From the NCBI GenBank assembly GCA_910578835.1, contig CAJTSK010000040.1, positions 1-20,919 on the forward strand: 20,919 bases of DNA, written 5' to 3'. The stretch comes from an uncultured Muribaculum sp. GTDB taxonomy: Bacteria > Bacteroidota > Bacteroidia > Bacteroidales > Muribaculaceae. Shown piece after piece: positions 7,256 through 14,703 of the stretch. Under the pieces are notes generated by a model that saw only the letters and a program-made list of their open reading frames with translations, did no database searches and was not told the origin of the DNA. A program made the position numbers and the translations under genes. Every line of letters begins with the position of its first letter. Position 1 is the stretch's first letter.

Positions 7256-7538
7256 CCAAATGCATAATTTTAATCAATGTATCGCTTTAATTAATCGATA
7301 TTACGTACTGATACTGACGCTATTATGGTTCAGATTTACACATATATGGTTTCAGTGCCCACGCATGGCGCAATAGACGAAAGTATTGCTATAGATAATT
7401 AGTGTAATCAATTGGGTTTTAGTTCAATCACAAGAATTGAATATAATTGTTAATGCACTAAATTAACAACCGTAAATATGGTCAAGACTGAAATTTTAGA
7501 GTCGTAAACGGCGATAGTATCACCTGAATTGTTTGCGT

Positions 7539-7555
7539 TTGCAATTTGCAAATTG
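7539..7555. repeat. second copy of the 15-base repeat, with a 14-bp palindrome
   Basis: The repeat TTGCAATTTGCAAAT (7539-7553) extends here into the perfect 14-bp palindrome CAATTTGCAAATTG (7542-7555). It lies about 370 bases upstream of the XRE promoter, so a distant operator or a site for another regulator is possible. Confidence 0.5.
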
Positions 7556-7692
7556 TTAGAATTTGAGAATTGTGTTTTGTTTTATAAATGTGCATATCGG
7601 AATCTAATATGAAAATTCCGTTACGTAAACTAAATTATGTATCCTTTGATACATTTTATCAAATTGCTCTTCTTATTACTATAACGAGCCCC

Positions 7693-7739
7693 AAAATAAA
7701 AATGATTACGACGTTATTAGTAATTAACATCGTAATCAT
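7693..7739 (-). terminator. probable intrinsic terminator of uvrA
   Basis: Arms 7702-7711 (ATGATTACGA) and 7730-7739 (TCGTAATCAT) pair perfectly over 10 bp, with a further GTTA/TAAC pairing inside after one mismatch. On the minus strand the hairpin is followed by TTTTATTTTGGGG. It lies about 95 bases after the uvrA stop. The stem is AT-rich, so termination may be partial. Confidence 0.6.
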
Positions 7740-7835
7740 CTTATAATCGGACTATTAACAAAATTTTATCTTGCCTCAGTCTTATTGGCAGATATGCAAA
7801 TTTTAAGATATGTTTTATAGCATATTTTCTTTGAG

Positions 7836-10673
7836 CTATTTCGATGCTCCTGTATAAGATATTTCTTCTGCGAGATATTTTGCTGTAGGCGAAGTCCCGG
7901 ATGAAATCTGCTTTGGAGTTCCTTCCGCTACAATCATGCCACCATTCTTGCCACCCTCAGGCCCCATATCTATTATGTAATCGGCACATTTCAACACATC
8001 GAGATTATGCTCTATGACCAATACGGTATTGCCTTTATCGACAAGACGGTTGAGCACTCCTAACAGTACGTTGATGTCTTCAAAGTGCAATCCTGTGGTC
8101 GGCTCATCAAGTATGAACAGAGTTTTGCCCGTATCACGTTTTGCCAGTTCAGTGGCAAGTTTTACGCGCTGATTCTCCCCTCCCGACAAAGTACTTGACG
8201 GCTGTCCGAGCTTGATATAACCAAGCCCGATATCCTGCAGTACCTGAATTTTTTTCAGTATTGTAGGTATCCCGGCAAAAAATTCCACAGCCTGATTTAT
8301 CGTCATGTCGAGTACATCAGCTATTGATTTACCCTTATATCTCACTTCGAGCGTCTCCCTGTTATAGCGTTTTCCACCGCATACTTCACACGGCACAAGC
8401 ACGTCGGGAAGGAAGTTCATTTCGATGACTTTGTAGCCGTTTCCGCTACAAGCCTCACATCGTCCGCCTGCAACATTGAAAGAGAATCTGCCCGGTTTAT
8501 AACCCCTTATTTTTGCTTCTGGAAGCTCGACAAAGAGGTTGCGGATATCAGAAAATACGCCGGTATAAGTAGCGGGATTGGAGCGCGGAGAGCGGCCTAA
8601 AGGTGACTGGTCCACGGTCACAATCTTATCGATATTTTCAATTCCTTCGATTGCTTTGTAAGGCAGCGGTTCTTGCAGTGAACGGTAAAAATGCTTACTC
8701 AATATAGGCTGCAAAGTGCCGTTTATAAGACTCGATTTTCCACTTCCCGATACTCCGGCTACACATACCAGCTTGCCTAACGGGAGCTTCAATGTCACAT
8801 CCTTCAGATTATGACCTGTGCACCCGCTAAGAGTTATATACTTGCCGTTTCCTTCGCGCATCTTCTCCGGAATAGCTATCGCTTTGTCGCCATTAAGATA
8901 GTCAGCGGTCAATGTATGGGTCGCGAGCATCTCCTGCGGAGTACCCTCAAACACGACATTGCCACCTTTCCGGCCGGCTTTCGGACCTATGTCAATTATG
9001 TAATCAGCCTCAAGCATTATCTCCTTGTCGTGCTCTACAACAATGATAGAGTTGTAAGCATCACGAAGGCGTTTCAACGAGTCGATAAGGCGTTTGTTGT
9101 CGCGTTGATGAAGTCCGATACTTGGCTCGTCGAGTATATACATTACGTTGACAAGCGCCGATCCGAGCTGTGTCGCAAGCCTTATTCGCTGGCTTTCTCC
9201 ACCTGAAAGAGTCGCAGAATTGCGGTCGAGGGAGAGATATTCAAGACCCACACCCACGAGAAATTTTAAACGCGTGCGTATCTCTTTTAATATCTCTTTG
9301 CCTATGAGCTGCTGCTGTGACGACAAGCGGTCTTCAACATCATTAATCCACTCGTATAGCGCCGAGATGTCCATGGCGGCAAGATCGGCTATATTCTTTC
9401 CGTCGATAAAGAAATTCAGTGCCTCGCGGTTCAGTCGTTGTCCATTGCACTCCGGACATACTGCTCGCGAGTAAAATTGCCCGCTCCATTTCTGAGCCTT
9501 CGCCGAAGCATCGTCAGACTGCTGCAATTCAAGATACTTTACAAGCCCCTCATAGGTCTGGAAATAAGAGAACGTGCTCTGTGATTCGGTCTTCAACGGC
9601 AACCGTTCGTTAGTGCCATGCAATATATCGTTGATGGCTTCCTCGCTAAGCTCCTTTATAGGGGTTTTCAGCGTGAATCCATACTTTTCGCAGATAGCCG
9701 AAATCTGCCAGAAAATCATCGAATTTTTATATGGTCCGAGAGCCACGATGCCTCCTGCATGAATGGACATCGATGGATTAGGCATCAATTTCGTGCGGTC
9801 AACTATATTTACATACCCAAGCCCTTTACACCGGTCACACGCACCTTGTGGCGAATTAAACGAAAAGTTATGAGGCGCAGGCTCGCGATATGAAATACCG
9901 CTCACGGGATCCATAAGCATCTGACTGTAATAGTCTATTGATTCATCCTCAAGGTCATAGACCATCATCTGCTTTCCGCCTTGCTGCAGCGACTTATTGA
10001 CAGAATCGTGGAGTCGCGTGACATCTTTGGGATTTACTTTCAACTTGTCGACCACAAGTTCGACAGAGTGGTTCTTGTATCGGTCAAGCTTCATGCCGAA
10101 GGTGATTTCCCTCAGTTCGCCATCGACCCTTACAGTGAGATAACCTTTTTTACGAAGCTGCTCAAACAGTTCCTTGTAGTGTCCTTTCCTGTTTTTTACA
10201 AGTGGCGCGAGTAGATAAATCTTGTGCCCGTCATACTTCTCAAGAATCATCGACACAATCTTTTCTTCAGTATACTTCACCATTTTCTCACCCGACAGGT
10301 AGCTTATCGCCTCACCAATACGGGCATAAAGCAGACGAAGATAGTCGTATATCTCGGTGGTGGTGCCGATGGTGCTTCGTGGGTTTCGGTTAATGGTTTT
10401 CTGCTCGATTGCAATAACAGGACTTAGCCCCGAAATGTTGTCTACATCGGGGCGTTCGAGGGTGCCGAGCATGTTTCTTGCATATGCGGAAAAGGTCTCT
10501 ATGTATCGTCGTTGTCCTTCGGCAAATATTGTGTCAAAGGCAAGCGACGACTTTCCGCTTCCACTCAGTCCGGTGATTACGGTAAGCTTGTTATGAGGTA
10601 TTGTTACATCAATATTTTTTAAATTATGCACTCTCGCGCCGATGACCGAGAGCTTTTCCTGATTCTCGTCCAT
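7836..10673 (-). CDS. uvrA: excinuclease ABC subunit A
   Basis: This 945-residue ATPase is the damage sensor of nucleotide excision repair and loads UvrB. Two ABC modules are complete: Walker A GLSGSGKSS at 35-43 and GVSGSGKSS at 640-648, signatures LSGGESQR (489-496) and LSGGENQR (829-836), and Walker B YILDEP (512-517) and FILDEP (853-858). The C-terminal zinc finger is intact (Cys739, Cys742, Cys762, Cys765), and CPEC (406-409) marks the insertion region. In the N-terminal zinc module only CDRC (279-282) is visible; the upstream CxxC seen in E. coli is replaced by MDPVSGISY. The length is normal. The start lies 11 bases after the lytic transglycosylase stop, so it is probably co-transcribed with it. 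Confidence 0.97.
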   Translation of the reverse strand: MDENQEKLSVIGARVHNLKNIDVTIPHNKLTVITGLSGSGKSSLAFDTIFAEGQRRYIETFSAYARNMLGTLERPDVDNISGLSPVIAIEQKTINRNPRSTIGTTTEIYDYLRLLYARIGEAISYLSGEKMVKYTEEKIVSMILEKYDGHKIYLLAPLVKNRKGHYKELFEQLRKKGYLTVRVDGELREITFGMKLDRYKNHSVELVVDKLKVNPKDVTRLHDSVNKSLQQGGKQMMVYDLEDESIDYYSQMLMDPVSGISYREPAPHNFSFNSPQGACDRCKGLGYVNIVDRTKLMPNPSMSIHAGGIVALGPYKNSMIFWQISAICEKYGFTLKTPIKELSEEAINDILHGTNERLPLKTESQSTFSYFQTYEGLVKYLELQQSDDASAKAQKWSGQFYSRAVCPECNGQRLNREALNFFIDGKNIADLAAMDISALYEWINDVEDRLSSQQQLIGKEILKEIRTRLKFLVGVGLEYLSLDRNSATLSGGESQRIRLATQLGSALVNVMYILDEPSIGLHQRDNKRLIDSLKRLRDAYNSIIVVEHDKEIMLEADYIIDIGPKAGRKGGNVVFEGTPQEMLATHTLTADYLNGDKAIAIPEKMREGNGKYITLSGCTGHNLKDVTLKLPLGKLVCVAGVSGSGKSSLINGTLQPILSKHFYRSLQEPLPYKAIEGIENIDKIVTVDQSPLGRSPRSNPATYTGVFSDIRNLFVELPEAKIRGYKPGRFSFNVAGGRCEACSGNGYKVIEMNFLPDVLVPCEVCGGKRYNRETLEVRYKGKSIADVLDMTINQAVEFFAGIPTILKKIQVLQDIGLGYIKLGQPSSTLSGGENQRVKLATELAKRDTGKTLFILDEPTTGLHFEDINVLLGVLNRLVDKGNTVLVIEHNLDVLKCADYIIDMGPEGGKNGGMIVAEGTPKQISSGTSPTAKYLAEEISYTGASK

Positions 10674-10684
10674 ATTAATCGAAA

Positions 10685-11647
10685 TTAATCAACTACCCAC
10701 GCATCGCGATAGGTCTTTCTTTGCTGAGTCGTTCGACTCAAATCGCTTTTTTCAGGGAGGAGCACGGTATAGGTCTTGCCGGTTTTGTTAGGGAGCGACT
10801 TTGCCCTTATCCACGGGTTGAAATCACGGAGCTGCATATAGCTCACGCCTTGCTTCTTTGCCCATTGAGCCCAGTCTTCTACCGGATAGTCGACCTTGAC
10901 CTCCCGTGTTCTTACAGGCTGATAAAGCTGATCTGACTTCAAGTGATAGCCATATTTAGCCGGTGTCTCCATGATAAGCTTCATGGCAAGCAATCTATAG
11001 ATGTAGCGTGCCGTCTCGTCAACAAGATACAGGTTGTAAGCCGACTGCTCACCCTGGGCGGCAATCTCGTTTGTAATCCTGCCCATGCCTCCGTTGTATG
11101 ACGCGGCTACCGACTCCCAGTTTCCATATTTGCCATAAGCTGTTTTGAGGTAACGACATGCAGCCTCTGTAGCCTTGGCGGTATTATAGCGTTCATCGAC
11201 ATAATCATTTACCTCAAGTCCGTATTGCTTTGCAGTAGAGGGGATAAACTGCCATAATCCTGCCGCTTTCGCGCCGGAATATGCCCTGGGATTTAATGTG
11301 CTCTCGATACATGCGAGATACACCATGTCTTCAGGTATGCCGTTTTTCTTCAAGATAGGAATCAGTTCAGGGAAATATTTGTTGGCGCGTTTCAATACAA
11401 GGAGCGTATTGCCGTGAGTGTAAGCCATTGATGTAAGCTCGCGGTCAAGACGCTCAAACATATCAACGCGGTCAAGGTCCACCGTCTTTCCGGCAAAAGT
11501 CATAGACTTTGGTATTTCCGGATTTTCAATAGAAGAAAACACTGTGCTTGAGCGCTGCTGTGCAGTCATGTCGAGAGGCAGCGATATAAAAGTGGCTCCG
11601 GCAATGGCAACCACACAAACTTTTGCGATATTTTTGATATATACCAT
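10685..11647 (-). CDS. lytic transglycosylase, SLT (GH23) domain
   Basis: This 320-residue protein has a signal peptide (about 1-29, ending DMTAQ) and a Slt/MltD-type catalytic domain. The catalytic Glu115 is in YLACIESTLNPRAYS, followed by GAKAAGLWQFIPSTAKQYGL (125-144) and VAASYNGGMGRI (180-191), the usual ES, GLWQF and AYNGG motifs. It cleaves peptidoglycan glycan strands to 1,6-anhydro products in the periplasm. After about residue 245 there is a short region that ends in a LysM-like TYTVLLPEKSDL segment; a full LysM is not clear. It lies 18 bases after the CHU_C-domain gene and 11 bases before uvrA, in one presumed transcript. Confidence 0.92.
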   Translation of the reverse strand: MVYIKNIAKVCVVAIAGATFISLPLDMTAQQRSSTVFSSIENPEIPKSMTFAGKTVDLDRVDMFERLDRELTSMAYTHGNTLLVLKRANKYFPELIPILKKNGIPEDMVYLACIESTLNPRAYSGAKAAGLWQFIPSTAKQYGLEVNDYVDERYNTAKATEAACRYLKTAYGKYGNWESVAASYNGGMGRITNEIAAQGEQSAYNLYLVDETARYIYRLLAMKLIMETPAKYGYHLKSDQLYQPVRTREVKVDYPVEDWAQWAKKQGVSYMQLRDFNPWIRAKSLPNKTGKTYTVLLPEKSDLSRTTQQRKTYRDAWVVD

Positions 11648-11665
11648 GATTTCAATAATTAATTG

Positions 11666-12997
11666 TTATTCAGTCATATTGCCTGTGCCTGTCGGGTTTT
11701 GCCTATAATTGATGATATTGATGTCACCGCGGAGATTGTATTCCTTTCCGTCAGCGCCATATGCCTTTATTACATAGTAATAAACACCGGCAGGCACCAA
11801 TTTGCCACGATATTTTCCATCCCATCCTTGTGACGGGTCAGTGAAGTGAGCGACCTGCACGCCCCAGCGATTGAATATATGACATTCAAATTGCGTGATT
11901 GACTTGTAGCTGACCTTCCATATGTCATTGATGCCTTCACTCGACCCCGGAGAAAATGCATTGGGACATATAAGGTCGGAGTCGCCAATCGACACCTCGT
12001 AAGAAGAGGAGAAATACTCGCAGTCACCGGCAGCATTGCTTGCCATGAAGCGGACATAAAATACTCCTTCGCGGTTAAACACATAGGTCATGTCAGCCTC
12101 GTTGCTACGATAGTCAATAAAGTCAAATTCCGCATCGGTGGCTATCTGCCATTCCTTGAAAATAGCAGCATCAGTAGTCACTGCGTGAAATTCAATCTCT
12201 GCCGGGGCGGAGCCACCAAGTCCATTGACTTCTCCCTTCTGTTCATTGTCATTGTCGCGCTCTACCTGCTGCGCGGTTGTGTGAGCTTCTACCGCTTTTG
12301 CCTCGTAATAAGAAGAAGTGACTGATTGTGCTTCCTCCCACGCTTCAAGAAACTTGTCGCCCGAAAGCGTAAAGTCGGTATTGCATAAAGGCGCGTTCAC
12401 CCTTATCATTTCCGATACATGGGCAAGCTCGTCGGAGAGGTCTTCAAAGGTGTAGATGTCTGAGCCCTCGTCATATTTCAAGGTGCTGTAGTTTAATTTC
12501 AGACCACGGCTCAGTTCCTGCATCTGACCGTTGATAGTGTAATAGCGTATTGCATCGGCATTGCCGTCAAAAGCGAGCACTGCAGTGGAGCAGTCACTTT
12601 CGGGGCTTATAGAGAGCGAACCGAGATTAATGCGATGCGCGCTGTAATTGACCACCCAATAAAAATGGCGGTCGTTGCCATCTTCAATGATATATCCCAT
12701 ATCGCCCTGCACCGACTGCAATGTGGAGATATCGCCACTCTGGCTTACATTTGTGAGCTCTTCTGCATATCCGCCGCCGAGATTGCTGAAACGATACCAC
12801 TTTACGCGATTGCCTGTCATGGAGTGATAGCTTGCGCTGACACCTGCGACATCATTAACCACATATATGGCATCGAGTCCGGTAGCTGCGGGCGCCTGCT
12901 CGGTAATCACCGGTAGGGCATTGCCGTTAAAACTCATCTGAGGGAACGCATTTGCACAAAATGCAAGTAATGCGGTTGAAGTGAATATCTTTTTCAT
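11666..12997 (-). CDS. secreted protein with PKD-like and CHU_C (gliding-motility / T9SS type B-like) C-terminal domain
   Basis: This 443-residue protein begins with a signal peptide (MKKIFTSTALLAFCANAFPQ). Residues about 20-250 are an unrecognised beta-rich extracellular region. Residues 266-341 look like a PKD/Ig-like repeat (a VFNREGVFYVRFMASNAAGDC strand pair). Residues 342-443 match the CHU_C domain: CPNAFSPGSSEGINDIWKV, FNRWGVQV, GWDGKYRGKLVPAGVYYYVI. In many Bacteroidetes this domain is a type B type IX secretion signal, but it also occurs in species lacking that system, and here a tail of about 12 residues (NPTGTGNMTE) follows. I chose the start at 12997 because of the signal peptide and because the in-frame ATG at 13075 would read through the terminator and promoter. 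It is the first gene before the transglycosylase and uvrA. Confidence 0.8.
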   Translation of the reverse strand: MKKIFTSTALLAFCANAFPQMSFNGNALPVITEQAPAATGLDAIYVVNDVAGVSASYHSMTGNRVKWYRFSNLGGGYAEELTNVSQSGDISTLQSVQGDMGYIIEDGNDRHFYWVVNYSAHRINLGSLSISPESDCSTAVLAFDGNADAIRYYTINGQMQELSRGLKLNYSTLKYDEGSDIYTFEDLSDELAHVSEMIRVNAPLCNTDFTLSGDKFLEAWEEAQSVTSSYYEAKAVEAHTTAQQVERDNDNEQKGEVNGLGGSAPAEIEFHAVTTDAAIFKEWQIATDAEFDFIDYRSNEADMTYVFNREGVFYVRFMASNAAGDCEYFSSSYEVSIGDSDLICPNAFSPGSSEGINDIWKVSYKSITQFECHIFNRWGVQVAHFTDPSQGWDGKYRGKLVPAGVYYYVIKAYGADGKEYNLRGDINIINYRQNPTGTGNMTE

Positions 12998-13016
12998 TAC
13001 AGGTCGCTTTGACCAA

Positions 13017-13024
13017 CAAAGATA
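13017..13024 (-). promoter_or_regulatory. -7 box of the CHU_C protein-transglycosylase-uvrA unit
   Basis: TATCTTTG (13024-13017, minus strand) matches TAnnTTTG and lies 19 bases before the chosen start codon. The region 20 bases upstream reads TTTC rather than TTTG. The upstream terminator hairpin fills the space between the -33 and -7 positions, so terminator and promoter are superimposed. Confidence 0.6.
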
Positions 13025-13028
13025 GCCC

Positions 13029-13055
13029 AAAAAAGTGAGATTATGAAATAATCTC
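13029..13055 (-). terminator. intrinsic terminator of the ion channel gene
   Basis: GAGATTAT (13037-13044) pairs with ATAATCTC (13048-13055) around a GAA/TTC loop, an 8-bp stem, followed on the minus strand by AC and six T (13034-13029). It begins 21 bases after the channel stop codon and directly abuts the -7 box of the next gene. Confidence 0.82.
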
Positions 13056-13076
13056 ATGTTAACACATTTAACCAAT

Positions 13077-13832
13077 TCATGCAGCCTTAGCCGACGAGGT
13101 TTTCTGTGATGCCGAGCTTTCGGCTGATTTACGGGTCAAAGCATTGGTAATGTAGACCGTGAATATCGGGAAGAGAATCAGACCCTCTGCCGCAAGAATC
13201 ACCGCAAGTACCTTGCCTGTAGGGGTGATGGCGTTGATATTGCATCCTACTGTGGTCACATCCATAAACGCCCACCATAACGCCGACCAATAAGTAGTGA
13301 CACCGGGATTTATGTAATGTTCCTCGATAAAGAACATCAGACTTGCAAAGTACACTGTCGCGACAAGCAAGCCCACATATGCCGTAAACAGGCTCGAAAT
13401 CTTGTCGGTTGACAAAACTCCCAAAACGATTGTAAGCACATACGCCGCGCGAATCATCGGTATGAACCTGACCAGATATTGCATTTCAGGCGACAGGTCT
13501 ATGCCATAGTAAGAAATAATATTGAGATACGGTATGCTGACTATCAGAAAAAAGATATGGGTGCATATATATTTCCATTTTTTAGGTGACATGAAAAATT
13601 CGACCACTACATCAAAAATGAAGAATAGGCATATCCAAAACTGGATTTTCATATATGTAGGATTAGCCAAAAAAGAGATATTTCTGAAGCAGTCGTATGA
13701 TATGAGTACGATGAGCGCGATAGAGCATAGAAGCACCATGATATGCAATGTGCGCAATATGAGCCGACGCGCACCGGTGGTGTGTGATGGTACAGTCTTT
13801 GGCTGAGTGTCAGGAGTTACGGTATTGTCCAT
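13077..13832 (-). CDS. six-transmembrane ion channel (voltage-gated K+ channel-like) with TTVGCN filter
   Basis: This 251-residue inner-membrane protein has six hydrophobic segments at about 29-48, 62-80, 88-107, 120-141, 148-169 and 207-230, with a pore loop between the last two (YWSALWWAFMDVTTVGCN, 181-198). The order is that of an S1-S6 channel subunit that would form a tetramer. S4 is poorly charged (only Arg122 and Arg128), so voltage sensing is doubtful. The filter reads T194-V-G-C-N198 where K+ channels have TVGYG, so the selectivity is uncertain. No RCK or cyclic-nucleotide domain follows; the short C-terminus is Ser/Ala/Lys-rich. I chose the start at 13832 (MDNTVTPD); an in-frame ATG at 13940 would include the sod terminator. 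I found no TAnnTTTG promoter. Confidence 0.8.
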   Translation of the reverse strand: MDNTVTPDTQPKTVPSHTTGARRLILRTLHIMVLLCSIALIVLISYDCFRNISFLANPTYMKIQFWICLFFIFDVVVEFFMSPKKWKYICTHIFFLIVSIPYLNIISYYGIDLSPEMQYLVRFIPMIRAAYVLTIVLGVLSTDKISSLFTAYVGLLVATVYFASLMFFIEEHYINPGVTTYWSALWWAFMDVTTVGCNINAITPTGKVLAVILAAEGLILFPIFTVYITNALTRKSAESSASQKTSSAKAA

Positions 13833-13901
13833 AAATAGCTGAATTTTTAATATAAAAACACCTGAGCTACAGGATTGTTTGCCATTGCAATAGATGGTAA
13901 T

Positions 13902-13933
13902 AAAAAATCGGAGGGCTCTCACGAGTACTCCGA
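13902..13933 (-). terminator. intrinsic terminator downstream of the superoxide dismutase gene
   Basis: TCGGAG (13908-13913) pairs with CTCCGA (13928-13933), with an imperfect inner CTC/GAG pairing, and is followed on the minus strand by six T (13907-13902). It lies about 80 bases after the sod stop codon, and the channel gene starts about 70 bases further on. Confidence 0.72.
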
Positions 13934-14011
13934 CCTTCATTCATCACATTATGCTTAAAAGTGCTATAGTCTGTTTCTTGCGTTAGTATGTTTTTATGAG
14001 AAAAAGTACGA

Positions 14012-14608
14012 TTACATCTTCTTTGAATATCTGCTTCCTACCACGTCCCAGTCGATGATGTCCCAAAGCTTGTCAAGAGCTTCACCACGGCGGTTCTGGT
14101 AATCGAGATAGTAAGCGTGTTCCCATACATCAAATGTCAGAATCGGTGTCAGGCCTTGAGTTAGGGGATTGGAGGCATTTGGACCTTGGGTTATGAACAG
14201 GCGTCCATCTTTATCCTGAGAAAGCCATACCCAGCCGGAACCAAATAATCCGACGCCGGCGTCAACAAAGAGTTTCTTAAACTCCTCGAAGGAGCCAAAT
14301 TCTCTCTTGATTGCCTCGGCAAGCTCACCGTGAGGTTCGCCGCCACCATCAGGACTGAAGGAGAAGAAGTAGAAAATATGGTTCCAAGCCTGCGAAGCAT
14401 TGTTAAACAGGGAACCGTTAGCCTGACGGATAATCTCTTCAAGCGGAGTATCTTCCCACGTGGTGTCTCGTATAAGCTTATTCAGATTGTCGATATAAGC
14501 CTTTTCATGCTTCCCCCAATGGTAGCTGATAGTTTCGGCACTGATAGCGGGAGCCAAGGCATCGGGAGCATAGGGCAACTTAGGTTGAGAGTATACGTTA
14601 GTTTCCAT
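14012..14608 (-). CDS. sodB: superoxide dismutase, Fe/Mn type
   Basis: This 198-residue cytoplasmic enzyme converts superoxide to hydrogen peroxide and oxygen. The metal ligands are all present: His30 (ISYHWGKHEKAY), His77 (AWNHIFY), Asp160 and His164 (DVWEHAYYLDY). Gln73 in NNASQAWNH is where iron-type enzymes place the second-sphere glutamine, so iron or cambialistic use is likely, as known for B. fragilis SOD; the metal cannot be proved from sequence. The length is typical. The gene stands alone between the efflux-operon terminator and its own terminator. I see no TAnnTTTG match upstream, so it may use a different promoter type, for example one responding to oxygen. Confidence 0.96.
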   Translation of the reverse strand: METNVYSQPKLPYAPDALAPAISAETISYHWGKHEKAYIDNLNKLIRDTTWEDTPLEEIIRQANGSLFNNASQAWNHIFYFFSFSPDGGGEPHGELAEAIKREFGSFEEFKKLFVDAGVGLFGSGWVWLSQDKDGRLFITQGPNASNPLTQGLTPILTFDVWEHAYYLDYQNRRGEALDKLWDIIDWDVVGSRYSKKM

Positions 14609-14636
14609 ATTGTATTGTATGATTATTTATGTTTTG

Positions 14637-14676
14637 AAACTAAAACGCCCTAAACATGTAAAAGTTTAGGGCGTTT
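14637..14676 (-). terminator. intrinsic terminator of the metal efflux operon
   Basis: AAACGCCCTAAAC (14643-14655) and GTTTAGGGCGTTT (14664-14676) form a perfect 13-bp stem with an 8-base loop, followed on the minus strand by TAGTTTC after the T-rich end of the stem. It lies 27 bases after the outer-membrane factor stop codon and insulates the sod gene. Confidence 0.78.
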
Positions 14677-14703
14677 CCTGGCTTTAAATGTTTATAACAC
14701 TTG

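Larger units (their letters stand above)
7189..7692. other. AT-rich noncoding gap between uvrA and the XRE gene
   Basis: About 500 bases with clearly lower GC than the neighbouring genes and no open frame worth calling; the longest I noticed is a 25-codon frame at 7325-7402 with no supporting context. It contains TTTGCAAAT-type palindromes (listed separately) and short AT-rich hairpins: 7447-7469 (8-bp stem), 7637-7654 (7-bp stem with CTTT loop) and CGGAAT/ATTCCG arms around 7598-7620. No tRNA or riboswitch was recognised. It may be a regulatory region, a decayed gene, or hold a small RNA. Confidence 0.5.

Noticed and set aside
7325..7402. 25-codon plus-strand frame in the AT-rich gap
   Set aside because: There is no promoter, no recognisable sequence and no neighbouring gene to support it; a frame this short is expected by chance.
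7241..7555. Two-copy repeat as a CRISPR array
   Set aside because: Only two 15-base copies about 300 bases apart, with no regular spacers and no cas genes.
7637..7660. Hairpin ATGTATC/GATACAT followed by TTTTATC on the plus strand, possible terminator
   Set aside because: The stem is only 7 bp and AT-rich, the T run is short, and there is no plus-strand gene upstream for it to terminate.
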